Source: Celeribacter sp. HF31 (GTDB lineage Bacteria > Pseudomonadota > Alphaproteobacteria > Rhodobacterales > Rhodobacteraceae). Taken from it: 64,000 nucleotides of DNA. Positions 54,359 through 63,914 of the stretch are shown here, piece by piece (the stretch's first letter is position 1; each line of letters opens with the position of its first letter). Location: contig NZ_JAATOT010000003.1 of NCBI RefSeq assembly GCF_011806455.1, positions 1 through 64,000 on the forward strand, written 5' to 3'. Below the pieces are notes generated by a model, which saw only the letters and a program-made list of their open reading frames with translations, was not told the DNA's origin and did no database searches. The translations under genes were made by a program, and so were the position numbers.

Positions 54359-55395
54359 AGACTCGCCTCCACGCGGAACTCCTCAGGAATAGCGTCGCGC
54401 CCCTCCAGCACGAGGTCAATCAAAACCTGCGCCGCGAGCGGTGCCATGCCGTAGCCGATCTTGAACCCGCCATTGGCGATAAAATGTCCGGCACGGTCGG
54501 GCCAGGCGCCCAGCATCGGCGCGCGGGATTTGGCGCGCGGTCGCACCCCGGCCCAGCGCCTGATTTCCTTCACATCCGCCAGCATCGGCACCGCCGCAAT
54601 CGCCCGTTCCAAAAGCGCGTCGCATTGCGCGTCGGTCGTCTCTGGGTCCTCAAACTCACGCTCCGAGGTCGACCCAATCGCCGTCGTGCCATCCGCGTGC
54701 GGAATGACATGCAGGCTCTCGCCATAAAGCTGCGGCGCCTCGGGCAGCGACAGATCAAGCAGGATCGCCTGTCCTTTCACGCCATTGCCGACCTCTTTGC
54801 CAAAGGCCGCGTTAAGCGCTTTCAGCCCCCACCAGCCCGAGGCATGGATCACCGCGCCCTCCTGCGACCCTTCGCGCACGACCTCACCGCCCAGCGCCGT
54901 GATTGCGGTGGCCAGTGCTTGGCACGCCCGCCACGGGTTCAGCCGGGCCGAAAGCGTGTCTTGGATGAGATAGCCGGTCGGGCTGAGCGGCGCCCAATAG
55001 CCCGTCTCGCCCTGTGTCACGACACGCCACTCGGCCTTGCCTTGCCACAGGTCTTTCGCCTGATCTTCACGTTCACGGGCCAGTTGCAACTGACGCTCAT
55101 CTTTGATCGCCTGCACCCGCCCCAGATTGCCATAGCCCGAGGACACGCCGCCTGTCGCCTCGACCTCCGGCCAATGTGTGCGCGCCAGTATCAGGCTCTG
55201 AAACTGAAACTCCTTCTTGGCATTCCAACGCTCCGGCGTGTGCGGCGCCAGCGCGCCGACGATCCCACCAGATGAGCCATGCCCGACGCCATGAGGATCG
55301 ATCACCCGGACCTTTGCGCCGCGCTTCGCCGCCTCATAGCCACAGGACAGGCCAAAGGCGCCTGCGCCATAGATCGTGATTTCTGCTCTGCCCAT
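54355..55395 (-). CDS. FAD-dependent amino-group oxidase, probable MnmC oxidase-domain homologue
   Basis: 346 residues from ATG 55395. DAO-type Rossmann fold: ITIYGAGAFGLSCGYEAAKRGA at the start, then GHGSSGGIVGALAPH, and a C-terminal GVRPRAKSRAPMLG with GHFIANGGFKIGYGMAPL. It is head-to-head with mnmD, 75 bp apart. In E. coli both activities are fused in MnmC, so this may be the separate oxidase that converts cmnm5U34 to nm5U34; a glycine/sarcosine oxidase role is the alternative. Confidence 0.82.
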   Translation of the reverse strand: MGRAEITIYGAGAFGLSCGYEAAKRGAKVRVIDPHGVGHGSSGGIVGALAPHTPERWNAKKEFQFQSLILARTHWPEVEATGGVSSGYGNLGRVQAIKDERQLQLAREREDQAKDLWQGKAEWRVVTQGETGYWAPLSPTGYLIQDTLSARLNPWRACQALATAITALGGEVVREGSQEGAVIHASGWWGLKALNAAFGKEVGNGVKGQAILLDLSLPEAPQLYGESLHVIPHADGTTAIGSTSEREFEDPETTDAQCDALLERAIAAVPMLADVKEIRRWAGVRPRAKSRAPMLGAWPDRAGHFIANGGFKIGYGMAPLAAQVLIDLVLEGRDAIPEEFRVEASL

Positions 55396-55470
55396 ATGCG
55401 CATTTACCCGTTGCAAGTGATACCGGCCCAAAGCATGGTCTGCCGGACCCGCCCTCTCATAAGCCATCCC

Positions 55471-56160
55471 ATGACCAACGACCAGACTGCCCCACAGACG
55501 GCCCTACAAGCCGCGCAAATCGAATGGCGCGACGGGCAAATTCCCGTTTCGACGCAATTCGACGATCCCTATTTCTCGCTCGGCAACGGGTTGGAGGAAA
55601 CGCGACATGTTTTCCTGTCGGGCAATGATCTGCCTGCGCAGTTGCGGGACGGGTTTCATGTGGCGGAACTGGGGTTTGGCACAGGGCTCAACATGTTGGC
55701 TTTGGCGCTCATGTGGGACGGGCCCGGCGTCGTGCGGTTCACCTCGTTCGAGGCCTTCCCGATGGAGACTGCCGACATTCGCACGGCCCTCGACGCATTC
55801 CCCGAAGCCGCCACGAGTGCCGGGCCGTTTCTTGACGCCTGGGCGCAGGGGCTGCGGCAATTTCGACTGGGTCAGATCGACGTGGATGTGAAAATCGGCG
55901 ATGCGCGTGAGACACTTGCCGCTTGGGACGGTCAGGCTGACGCCTGGTTCCTCGACGGGTTTTCGCCCGCCAAGAACCCCGAACTTTGGGGCGAAGAGCT
56001 GATGCGTGAGGTCGGGCGTCACACCGCAAAAGGCGGCACCTTCGCGACCTACACGGCGGCGGGACATGTGCGTCAGAAATTGACCGACGCCGGTTTTACC
56101 GTCGAACGCATCCCCGGCTTTGGCCGCAAACGCCACATGAGCAGAGGCACTAAATCATGA
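55471..56160 (+). CDS. mnmD: tRNA (mnm5s2U34)-methyltransferase MnmD
   Basis: 229 residues from ATG 55471. SAM motif ELGFGTGLNMLAL and the DAWFLDGFSPAKNPELWGEELM signature are those of the MnmC methyltransferase domain; the final GFGRKRHM is also conserved. It methylates nm5U34 in the wobble position of tRNAs. Its stop overlaps the EamA transporter start by 4 bp. Confidence 0.92.
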   Translation: MTNDQTAPQTALQAAQIEWRDGQIPVSTQFDDPYFSLGNGLEETRHVFLSGNDLPAQLRDGFHVAELGFGTGLNMLALALMWDGPGVVRFTSFEAFPMETADIRTALDAFPEAATSAGPFLDAWAQGLRQFRLGQIDVDVKIGDARETLAAWDGQADAWFLDGFSPAKNPELWGEELMREVGRHTAKGGTFATYTAAGHVRQKLTDAGFTVERIPGFGRKRHMSRGTKS

Positions 56161-57044
56161 GCCGCGACAACGCCACGCTGGGCACCCTTTTGATGATCGG
56201 CGCCACCTTCATCTTTGCGATGCAGGACGGCATCTCGCGGCATCTGGCGGGCGATTACAACGTCTTCATGATCGTGATGATCCGCTACTGGGCCTTTGCC
56301 GCTTTCGTCGTCGCCCTGTCGATGCGCCAGGGCGGGATTGCCAAGGCCTTGCGCTCCGAGCGTCCGAAATTACAGTTCTTTCGCGGCGCGCTTTTGGCCT
56401 TTGAAATTCTGGTCATGGTCACCGCCTTCGTGCGGATGGGATTGGTCGATGGTCCTGCGATTTTCTCCGTCTATCCCTTGCTGATCACGGCCCTCTCCGG
56501 TCCCATTCTGGGCGAGCGGATCGGCTGGCGGCGCTGGCTTTTGGTCGCGATCGGTTTTGTCGGCATCCTGATCATCATTCGCCCCGGCAGCGGTGTGTTT
56601 TCCTTCAATGCCATTTTCCCGATGGCCTCTGCTCTGGGCTTTGCGCTCTACGGGTTGCTCAATCGCTATGTGTCGCGCTTCGATGGATCGAATGTCACCT
56701 TCTTCTACACGGGCATTTCCGGCATGATCGTCACATCCTTGATCGGCGCTTGGTATTGGGAACCGATGCTGCCCTCGGACTGGCTTTGGATGGCTCTTCT
56801 GTGCGTCACCTCGATCACCGGGCATTACATGTTGATCAAGGCCTATGAGCTGTCCGAGGCCTCGGCGATTCAGCCCTTTGCTTATCTGCAACTGCCGTTT
56901 TCCGCCGTGCTGGGCATTCTGGTGTTCGGCGATGTGATCCGGGCCAATGTGGTGATCGGGGCCACCATTGTCGTCGGCGCCGGGGTGTTCACCTTCCTGC
57001 GCGCGCAGCAAGTCGCCCGCCGCACGCGGGTAAGATCTCGTTAA
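56157..57044 (+). CDS. DMT superfamily transporter (EamA)
   Basis: 295 residues with ten hydrophobic helices in two EamA repeats (for example MIGATFIFAMQDGISRHLAG at the start and PFAYLQLPFSAVLGILVFGD in the second). Exporters of metabolites or amino acids. Coupled to mnmD by ATGA. Substrate unknown. The 76 bp after it contain TGTGACAGT twice (57050-57058 and 57071-57079). Confidence 0.9.
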   Translation: MSRDNATLGTLLMIGATFIFAMQDGISRHLAGDYNVFMIVMIRYWAFAAFVVALSMRQGGIAKALRSERPKLQFFRGALLAFEILVMVTAFVRMGLVDGPAIFSVYPLLITALSGPILGERIGWRRWLLVAIGFVGILIIIRPGSGVFSFNAIFPMASALGFALYGLLNRYVSRFDGSNVTFFYTGISGMIVTSLIGAWYWEPMLPSDWLWMALLCVTSITGHYMLIKAYELSEASAIQPFAYLQLPFSAVLGILVFGDVIRANVVIGATIVVGAGVFTFLRAQQVARRTRVRSR

Positions 57045-57120
57045 AGACTGTGACAGTCTCCAGCGTCTTTTGTGACAGTGCGTTAAGGGTTTGCCGTCGA
57101 AATATGACAGGCCATTAACC

Positions 57121-59058
57121 TCAACGACCTGACAGCATGTCCATCATATGGACGGGCCCCGTTTCTCCGTGCAGTCGCGCACGATAGACAGGGATACTCT
57201 CCGCGACGCGCATGACGTAATTCTGGGTCTCGCGAAACGGCAGGTGTTCAATCCAATCCACGGGGTCCACTTCGCCCGTGCGCGGGTCGCCGTAGCGTTT
57301 GATCCAATCCCGCGCCCGCGTCGGACCCGCGTTATAGCCCACGGCGACGAGCGGGATGTTGTCGCCAAACTCTTCGATCAATTGCGCCAGATAGGCCGAG
57401 CCCAACCGGGTGTTGATGATCGGATCGAAGAGCAGGCTGTCGGAATAGGTTTCAATCCCGACCTTCTCCGCCATGGCCTCACCTGTGCGCGGCATGAGCT
57501 GCATCAGACCACGCGCCCCGACATGCGACTGCGCCCTTGGGTAGAATTCGCTTTCGCGGCGGGCAATCGCCATGGCCAGCTCCGGCTCCACCGGCAGATC
57601 GGCCTCAGCCAAAGCGTGCAGCGGGTAGTAAGCACGGTTCAACACGATCCCCTGATCGGCGGCGAATTTCGCCACGAGAACAGCCAGGTAAGGATCGTGA
57701 TCCAAAGCCAGATCGCCAAGTTGACCAAGCTCTTGCGGGGTCAGGCTTTCGCCCAGGTGACGCAGGAACCGTGCGGCAAGCGGCGTCTCTCCGGCCTCTT
57801 CCAAAAGGAGAGCCGCCTTCAAAACCGACGACCCCATGAAGCTCGCCTGTTTGTAATCCGCAAACCGCATTTCTCCCGTGAGCGCCGGGTCTAAAGGCAG
57901 GCCGATTTTCTCCGCCGACAACAACCCGTAGAATGCCGTCTGGAATTGCGCGCCAAAGGCATAGGCCGCTGCCGCATCGTCGCGGGCGCCCATGGCCTCA
58001 AGCGCGCGGCCCTCCCAATAGCCTGCGCGGCCCAATGAGATCGGCGTACCGACCGCCATGCGGAAACGGTTGAAATGGTCCAAAGCCAGCCCGGCGTCAT
58101 CCAGATAGCGCAGCGCGATATAGCCCGACAGCCATTCGAGATCGGCGTAGTGATCCTGTTCGGGCGTCAAACCATGGCGCGAGGCGACGGAATAGGCGAT
58201 CTTGCCCTTGCCGTCGCGCATCATCTGCCGCGCGAGCATCCGGCGACGGTTGCCCCATTCCACCGGTTCTCCCAGGCCATCAGCCGTGGAGTGTTGCAGC
58301 AAAAGCGTGGTGGCGTCTTCGTTGCGCCCGCGCCGCACCCGCCATTCGAACCGGGCATGCGCCAAGATCGGATGATCCGCCAAGGCCTCCGGGACGGCGG
58401 AGATCGCGTCATCGACGCCCGCTTCGTCCTTGACCAGTTTGCGCGCGGCCACGATGAGTTTGTCCCAGCCAGTCGGCAGGTTCGGCACCATCCGCAAGGC
58501 GTCGTCGAACCGCTCCCGCCACAACAGCATCTCAGCGCGCGCCACATGGTGTTTCGTCAGGATCGATCCATAGCGCGACAACAGGACTGTTTCCTCCTCG
58601 GCCCCCATCGGCAGGGTGTTCCAAGTCAGAACCGCCTGCGCCTGCGCATCCGCCGACATGTTCCGCGCCTCAAAGGCCGAGATCAACCGCAGCGCACCAC
58701 GACCGGTTTGTGGCGGATAGGCCGTCAGGTAATCGATGACCGCCTTAGGGTCGGCATCGTTAGGGATCACCGCCTCGCCTTTTTCCGCCAAAAGCGGCAG
58801 GCCCGGCCAATCGGCGTTGCGTTTCAAGAAATCGCGGTACGCCTCAAAGCTGCCGCGCCCGGCCCGCAGGTAATCCCATTCGATGAGGTCACGCCCGATG
58901 CCCTGCGCCTCCTGACGGGCCAGATCCCAGTCCCCTTGGGCGCGCGCCTCATAGGCCCGCGTCAGCGCATCCGATTCGGGAGACGCGGCCATGGAAAATG
59001 GAGAAAGCAAAGCGAATACAAAAGCATAGACTGCTTTTGCGGAGGGCGTTTTGGGCAT
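57121..59058 (-). CDS. Soluble lytic murein transglycosylase (Slt)
   Basis: 645 residues. A signal peptide (cleavage near SMAAS, residue 25) precedes a long alpha-helical superhelical domain (about 30-470), then the SLT catalytic domain with Glu502 in [19 protein letters not shown] and GYNAGPTR. It degrades peptidoglycan in the periplasm. Divergent from dapA; TCTGGTCTTG occurs twice in the shared region (59061-59070, 59087-59096). Confidence 0.94.
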   Translation of the reverse strand: MPKTPSAKAVYAFVFALLSPFSMAASPESDALTRAYEARAQGDWDLARQEAQGIGRDLIEWDYLRAGRGSFEAYRDFLKRNADWPGLPLLAEKGEAVIPNDADPKAVIDYLTAYPPQTGRGALRLISAFEARNMSADAQAQAVLTWNTLPMGAEEETVLLSRYGSILTKHHVARAEMLLWRERFDDALRMVPNLPTGWDKLIVAARKLVKDEAGVDDAISAVPEALADHPILAHARFEWRVRRGRNEDATTLLLQHSTADGLGEPVEWGNRRRMLARQMMRDGKGKIAYSVASRHGLTPEQDHYADLEWLSGYIALRYLDDAGLALDHFNRFRMAVGTPISLGRAGYWEGRALEAMGARDDAAAAYAFGAQFQTAFYGLLSAEKIGLPLDPALTGEMRFADYKQASFMGSSVLKAALLLEEAGETPLAARFLRHLGESLTPQELGQLGDLALDHDPYLAVLVAKFAADQGIVLNRAYYPLHALAEADLPVEPELAMAIARRESEFYPRAQSHVGARGLMQLMPRTGEAMAEKVGIETYSDSLLFDPIINTRLGSAYLAQLIEEFGDNIPLVAVGYNAGPTRARDWIKRYGDPRTGEVDPVDWIEHLPFRETQNYVMRVAESIPVYRARLHGETGPVHMMDMLSGR

Positions 59059-59230
59059 GATCTGGTCTTGTTCTTATGAGAGCTGCTCTGGTCTTGCAGA
59101 CCAAAGTAACGGCTTCGAAATATGCGGCAACACAGATTCTTGTGAACGGGCGCGAAGGCGGCTAGTTTCCGCCGGACCTTTCAAGGCCGACTCAGGCCCA
59201 TCGACCAAGAGAAACGAAAAGGAGCGTACG

Positions 59231-60103
59231 ATGTTCAAAGGATCCATTCCTGCACTGGTGACGCCGTTTAAGAACGGCGAGCTGGATGTCGATACGCTCA
59301 AACGTCTGGTCGAGTGGCATATCGAAGAAGGCTCTGCGGGCCTCGTTCCCGTCGGCACCACCGGCGAAAGCCCGACACTCAGCCATGCCGAGCATGAAAA
59401 AGTGATCGAAATCGTGGTGGAAACCGCCGCCGGTCGCGTGCCGGTCATCGCAGGTGCCGGGTCGAACAACACCGCCGAGGGCATTCGCCTGATCAAACAT
59501 GCGGCCAAAGTGGGGGCAGATGCGGCGCTGGTCGTGACGCCCTATTACAACAAGCCGACGCAAAAAGGCCTGATCGCACATTTCACCGCGATGCATGACG
59601 CCGCCGAATTGCCGATCGTGATCTACAACATCCCGGGCCGTTCGGTGATCGACATGACCACGGAGACCATGGCGCAGCTGTCGAAACTGCCGCGCATCGT
59701 GGGTGTCAAGGATGCCACCGGTGACCTGTCCCGCGTGCCGAAAACCCGCATGGCCTGTGGGCCGGAGTTCTGTCAGCTGTCGGGCGAAGATGCGACCGCG
59801 CTGGGGTTCAACGCGCATGGCGGTATCGGCTGTATCTCCGTGACGGCCAATGTCGCGCCGAAGCTCTGCGCCGAAATGCAGGCCGCCTGCGCGCTTGGCG
59901 ATTACGCGAAAGCGCTGCGGATCACTGACAAACTGATGCCGCTGCACCTGGCGATCTTCTTGGAGCCGGGTGTCTGTGGTGCGAAATATGCGATGTCCTT
60001 GCTGGGGCTGTGCTCTGACGACGTGCGCCTGCCGCTGACGCCTTTGTCGGACGACACCAAGGCCGCGATCAAATCGGCGATGGAGCATGCTGGCCTGCTC
60101 TAA
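59231..60103 (+). CDS. dapA: 4-Hydroxy-tetrahydrodipicolinate synthase
   Basis: 290 residues from ATG 59231 (AAGGAG upstream). The Schiff-base Lys160 is in GVKDATGDL, with Tyr132 in IYNIPGR and Thr43-Thr44 in GTTGESPTL. It condenses pyruvate and aspartate semialdehyde, the first step to diaminopimelate and lysine. The neighbouring transglycosylase also concerns the cell wall. Confidence 0.97.
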   Translation: MFKGSIPALVTPFKNGELDVDTLKRLVEWHIEEGSAGLVPVGTTGESPTLSHAEHEKVIEIVVETAAGRVPVIAGAGSNNTAEGIRLIKHAAKVGADAALVVTPYYNKPTQKGLIAHFTAMHDAAELPIVIYNIPGRSVIDMTTETMAQLSKLPRIVGVKDATGDLSRVPKTRMACGPEFCQLSGEDATALGFNAHGGIGCISVTANVAPKLCAEMQAACALGDYAKALRITDKLMPLHLAIFLEPGVCGAKYAMSLLGLCSDDVRLPLTPLSDDTKAAIKSAMEHAGLL

Positions 60104-60126
60104 GGTTCGCACAGATCGGCTTTGAG

Positions 60127-60155
60127 AAAGGGCTCCGTTCGGGGCCCTTTTTTTT
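60127..60155 (+). terminator. Rho-independent terminator after dapA
   Basis: A 10-bp stem (one T-G pair), AAAGGGCTCC with GGGGCCCTTT, loop GTTC, and a tract of eight T (60148-60155). It overlaps the last codon of the convergent channel gene by two bases. Confidence 0.92.
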
Positions 60156-60594
60156 ATCGTGAATGCCGACTTTCCAATTGGTTGCGCCGCACATGGCGCA
60201 GCACCTCCATCAAAAGCGCAGTCATCATCCCGATGTTCAAAAGCCCGTTCGTCGCGGCAAACCCGCCAAGCAAACGCCAGTTTTCCGGCAGCAACAAATC
60301 GCCAAACCCAAGCGTCGTGAAGGCCACAAGCGAGAAATACAAAGCCTCCTCGAAATGCGCGAAGAGGCCCAAGAGGCGAAAAGCGATGGCCCAGATCCAG
60401 ACCCCCGCCGTGATCATCCACAAGACCGCAATCACCGCGCCAAAGAGCACCACCGCAAGCTTAGGCCGATGCGGTTCGCGGATCAGCCAGCCATGCGCGC
60501 GTTGCAGCGTCAGTTCCATGACCAGAAACCCCAAGGCCGCCACGAAGACCGACAGGAGGATCAGGGTTGAGCCGACAAAAATCTGGATGAACAT
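60154..60594 (-). CDS. Two-TM potassium channel family protein
   Basis: 146 residues from ATG 60594 (GAGG upstream). Two main hydrophobic helices plus an N-terminal one flank a pore loop with FTTLGFGDLLLP, a K+-filter variant of TxGYGD. There is no RCK domain, so gating is unknown. Divergent from smpB. Confidence 0.83.
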   Translation of the reverse strand: MFIQIFVGSTLILLSVFVAALGFLVMELTLQRAHGWLIREPHRPKLAVVLFGAVIAVLWMITAGVWIWAIAFRLLGLFAHFEEALYFSLVAFTTLGFGDLLLPENWRLLGGFAATNGLLNIGMMTALLMEVLRHVRRNQLESRHSR

Positions 60595-60688
60595 AAGTGC
60601 CTCGAAGAGATTTCCGGATGTTTTGCCAGAATTCCAGACACGGGGCCAGTGGACAGATCGTCCACAAACACCTATCTGAGCACACATC

Positions 60689-61171
60689 ATGGCCAAGAAA
60701 AAACAAACGCCCGAAGAAAAGAACTACAAGGTCATCGCCGAAAACCGGCGGGCTCGCTACGACTATGCCATCGAGGATGACATTGAATGCGGAGTTATGC
60801 TCACCGGTTCCGAGGTCAAATCGCTGCGCACCGGCCAATCGAACATCGCCGAAAGCTATGCGTCGGTCGACAATGGCGAGCTTTGGCTGACGAATTCGTA
60901 CATCGCGCCCTATGAGCAGGCCATGTTCCCGCATGAGGAACGCCGCAAACGCAAGCTTTTGGTGTCACGCCGCGAGCTGTCGAAGCTTTGGCAGGCGACG
61001 GGTCGCGAGGGCATGACGCTTGTGCCTTTGGTGATGTATTTCAACCATAAAGGCCGGGTCAAAATCAAACTCGGCATCGCCAAGGGTAAGAAAACCGTCG
61101 ACAAACGCCAGACGGAGGCCAAGCGCGATTGGGGCCGTCAGAAACAGCGCCTGCTGCGCCACGGCGGCTGA
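60689..61171 (+). CDS. smpB: SsrA-binding protein SmpB
   Basis: 160 residues. The N-terminal part has [29 protein letters not shown] and the C-terminal [21 protein letters not shown] ends in a basic tail, all as in SmpB. It carries tmRNA to stalled ribosomes. No tmRNA gene is seen in the window. Confidence 0.97.
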   Translation: MAKKKQTPEEKNYKVIAENRRARYDYAIEDDIECGVMLTGSEVKSLRTGQSNIAESYASVDNGELWLTNSYIAPYEQAMFPHEERRKRKLLVSRRELSKLWQATGREGMTLVPLVMYFNHKGRVKIKLGIAKGKKTVDKRQTEAKRDWGRQKQRLLRHGG

Positions 61172-61299
61172 ATTTTCACGTCCCCGCCCTCTCTCCGTTA
61201 CTTTATTGCGCCGCAAGCCGGATGTGCGGCGGGCGATGCTTGCGCGCGCCTTGAGAGAGCGCTAAGGCAGAACCCGAAAGCTCAGCATAAGGTCTGATC

Positions 61300-62154
61300 A
61301 TGCCCTATAGCGATCCCAAAACGCTCGTCTCGACCGACTGGCTGGCCGAGCACCTCAAAGCGCCGGAGCTTCGCCTCATCGACGCCAGTTGGTATATGCC
61401 GGCGGATGAGCGCGATTGTCTCGATGAGTATGAGCGCGAACACATTCCCGGTGCGCGGTTTGTCGATATCGACGAGGTGGCCGATCTGCGGTCTGACTTG
61501 CCGCATATGTTGCCGCCCGTCGAGAAATTCATGTCCCGGATGCGGGCGCTTGGCATTGGCGACGGGCATCAGGTGGTGGTCTATGACACCTCCGGCATGT
61601 TCTCCGCGCCGCGCGTGTGGTGGATGTTCAAATATTTCGGCCAGGACAATGTCGCCGTCCTCGATGGCGGCCTTCCGAAATGGAAGGCCGAGGGGCATCC
61701 CGTCACCGATCAGCCGCCGACCATTCGCGACCGCCACATGATCACCGAGATCCGCCCCGAATTGGTGCGCGACGTGACCCAGGTCGCGGCCTCCGCCAAG
61801 CTCGGGGATTACGTGATCATCGACGCGCGCTCGCGTGGGCGGTTCCGTGGCGAAGAGCCCGAACCCCGTCCGGGTCTCGCCTCCGGTCACATCCCGAATT
61901 CCCGCAATGTGCCGTTCCAAGAGGTGCTGAACCCCGACGGGACGATGAAATCCAACGACGAGCTGCGCGCCATTTTCGAGGCTGCGGGCGTCGATTTGAG
62001 CAAACCGGCCATCACCACCTGCGGGTCAGGGGCGAGTGCCGCAATCTTGGGCCTCGCGCTCACCCGTCTTGGCGTGCCGTTCTCGCTTTACGACGGATCC
62101 TGGGCGGAATGGGGCATGTATGGCGACCTGAAAGTCGCGACTGGAGACACGTAA
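61300..62154 (+). CDS. sseA: 3-Mercaptopyruvate sulfurtransferase / thiosulfate sulfurtransferase
   Basis: 284 residues, two rhodanese domains. The active Cys241 is in CGSGASAA; CGSG loops mark mercaptopyruvate sulfurtransferases. The first domain is inactive (no Cys). Its TAA overlaps the aminotransferase ATG by one base (TAATG), which fits, as an aminotransferase can make 3-mercaptopyruvate from cysteine. Confidence 0.92.
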   Translation: MPYSDPKTLVSTDWLAEHLKAPELRLIDASWYMPADERDCLDEYEREHIPGARFVDIDEVADLRSDLPHMLPPVEKFMSRMRALGIGDGHQVVVYDTSGMFSAPRVWWMFKYFGQDNVAVLDGGLPKWKAEGHPVTDQPPTIRDRHMITEIRPELVRDVTQVAASAKLGDYVIIDARSRGRFRGEEPEPRPGLASGHIPNSRNVPFQEVLNPDGTMKSNDELRAIFEAAGVDLSKPAITTCGSGASAAILGLALTRLGVPFSLYDGSWAEWGMYGDLKVATGDT

Positions 62155-63338
62155 TGCTGAGCAATCTGAAAGCCCAACCGGCGGACAAAATCCTCGAACT
62201 CATGGCGCTGTATCAAAACGATCCGCGCGACACGAAGATCGACCTGGGCGTCGGCATCTACAAGAATGCCGAGGGTGAGACCCCGGTGATGCGTGCGATC
62301 AAAGCGGCGGAAAAGCAGCTTTGGGAGGTCGAGACCACCAAGAAATACACAGCACTTTCCGGCGATCCGGCCTTTGGCGCGGCGATCAAGACGCTGGTGC
62401 TGGGCGACAGCGTGGATCATTCTCGCGTTGGCGCGATTGCGACGCCGGGTGGCACGGGTGCTGTGCGTCAGGCGCTTGAGCTGGCCAAGCTGGTCGATCC
62501 CGAGACCACGATCTGGACCTCGAACCCGACCTGGCCGAACCACGTCTCGATCATCAAGTTTATGGGTCTGAACCACGCCGAGTATGCCTATTTCGACGAG
62601 GCCTCCTGTACCGTCGATTTCGACGCGATGATGGAGAGCCTGAAGGCGGTGAAAGCGGGCGATGTGGTCTTGCTGCATGGCTGCTGTCACAACCCGACGG
62701 GCGCGAACCTGACGCTGGAGCAATACGGTCTCGTCGCCGATCTGATCGCCGAGAAAGGCGCCACCGCGATGGTGGACATCGCCTATCAGGGCTTTGGCGA
62801 CGGGCTTGAAGAAGACGCGGCGGCGACCCGTCTTTTGGCCTCCAAACTGCCGGAGCTTCTGATCGCGTCGTCGTGTTCGAAAAACTTCGGCATCTACCGT
62901 GAGCGCACCGGCTGCCTCATGGCGATCTCCGAGAAAGCCGAGCAGACGCCCGTGACTCAGGGCACGCTCAATTTCCTGAACCGTCAGAACTACTCCTTCC
63001 CGCCGGATCACGGCGCGCGTCTGGTGACGATGATCCTCACCGACGAGGCGCTGAAAGCCGACTGGATGGCAGAGCTGGAAGAGGTGCGTCTGGGCATGTT
63101 GGGGCTGCGTCAACAGCTTGCCGATGAGTTGAAACGCCTGACCAATTCGGATCGTTTCGATTTCATCGCGCGCCACCGCGGCATGTTCTCCCGCATCGGT
63201 GCGACGCCGGAAGAGGTTCTGAAAATCCGCGAAGATTTCGGTATCTACATGGTGGGCGACTCGCGGATGAACATCGCCGGGCTGAACGCAGAAACCGTGC
63301 CGCTTTTGGCCGAGGCCGTGGCGAAGACCTGCAAATAA
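62154..63338 (+). CDS. Aromatic amino acid / aspartate aminotransferase, class Ib-like
   Basis: 394 residues. Schiff-base Lys243 in SSCSKNFGIYRERTG, with the N-terminal GVGIYKNAEGETPVMRAI and HNPTG, all as in AspC/TyrB. It transfers amino groups between aromatic amino acids or aspartate and 2-oxoglutarate. Coupled to sseA. Ends at a terminator. Confidence 0.93.
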   Translation: MLSNLKAQPADKILELMALYQNDPRDTKIDLGVGIYKNAEGETPVMRAIKAAEKQLWEVETTKKYTALSGDPAFGAAIKTLVLGDSVDHSRVGAIATPGGTGAVRQALELAKLVDPETTIWTSNPTWPNHVSIIKFMGLNHAEYAYFDEASCTVDFDAMMESLKAVKAGDVVLLHGCCHNPTGANLTLEQYGLVADLIAEKGATAMVDIAYQGFGDGLEEDAAATRLLASKLPELLIASSCSKNFGIYRERTGCLMAISEKAEQTPVTQGTLNFLNRQNYSFPPDHGARLVTMILTDEALKADWMAELEEVRLGMLGLRQQLADELKRLTNSDRFDFIARHRGMFSRIGATPEEVLKIREDFGIYMVGDSRMNIAGLNAETVPLLAEAVAKTCK

Positions 63339-63360
63339 GTTCTCATGAAAGTTACGGATC

Positions 63361-63386
63361 AAAAGCGCGCTTCGGCGCGCTTTTTT
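63361..63386 (+). terminator. Rho-independent terminator with TTCG tetraloop
   Basis: A perfect 10-bp stem, AAAAGCGCGC with GCGCGCTTTT, loop TTCG, six T. Confidence 0.92.
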
Positions 63387-63446
63387 CGTGCTAGTTTGAA
63401 GATGTCGCATCCAACGATGGGCGCGTCACGAAAAGATGACTTTAAA

Positions 63447-63467
63447 ACATATCTTATTCGCATATGT
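63447..63467. promoter_or_regulatory. Inverted repeat upstream of the rhodanese gene
   Basis: ACATAT-N9-ATATGT, in an AT-rich stretch 33-53 bp before the start codon. It could be an operator for an ArsR-type repressor, but no regulator gene is present. Confidence 0.3.
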
Positions 63468-63499
63468 CTATGCACAGATAAACCTCCAGAGGAAACGCT

Positions 63500-63880
63500 A
63501 TGAAAACCGAGACCGTAGATGGGCTGAGCTTTGAAACATGGACTGTGGATGAGGTGGAAAAAGCCTTTGACGCCAATGAGATCGCCCTGATCGACGTGCG
63601 CACCCCGCAAGAATATGCGTTCGAGCATATCCCCGGCGCGCTCCTGTTGCCGCTGTCTTTCTTCTCCGCCGAAAAACTGCCGTCGCAGGAGGGCAAGCGC
63701 ATCGTGTTCCACTGCGGTTCGGGGGTGCGTTCTGGTAAAGTGGCCGCCGCCTGTGCCGCTGCGGGCATCAGCCCGGTGGCCCATATGGAAGGTGGCTTTG
63801 GCGCCTGGAAAACCGAAGGCAAGGCCTACACCGGCACCGATATGGCGACCGGTGCGCCGAAGACCGTACCCGCCTCCTAA
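63500..63880 (+). CDS. Rhodanese-like domain protein
   Basis: 126 residues, one rhodanese domain: IDVRTPQEYAFEHIPGA, then the active loop CGSGVRS with Cys72. Sulfur-carrier or sulfurtransferase role in the cytoplasm. A C-terminal extension TGTDMATGAPKTVPAS is unstructured. AGAGGAAA precedes the ATG. Monocistronic, with terminators before and after. Confidence 0.92.
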   Translation: MKTETVDGLSFETWTVDEVEKAFDANEIALIDVRTPQEYAFEHIPGALLLPLSFFSAEKLPSQEGKRIVFHCGSGVRSGKVAAACAAAGISPVAHMEGGFGAWKTEGKAYTGTDMATGAPKTVPAS

Positions 63881-63888
63881 ATGACCTC

Positions 63889-63914
63889 AAAAGGGCGCCT
63901 CAGGGCGCCCTTTT
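63889..63914. terminator. Bidirectional terminator after the rhodanese gene
   Basis: A perfect 11-bp stem, AAAAGGGCGCC with GGCGCCCTTTT, loop TCAG. It lies between convergent genes. Confidence 0.9.

Noticed and set aside
57046-57079. Repeated TGTGACAGT and the palindrome GACTGTGACAGTC between the EamA and slt genes as an operator
   Set aside because: It lies between two convergent gene ends, where an operator has no promoter to act on; it may be a weak hairpin only.
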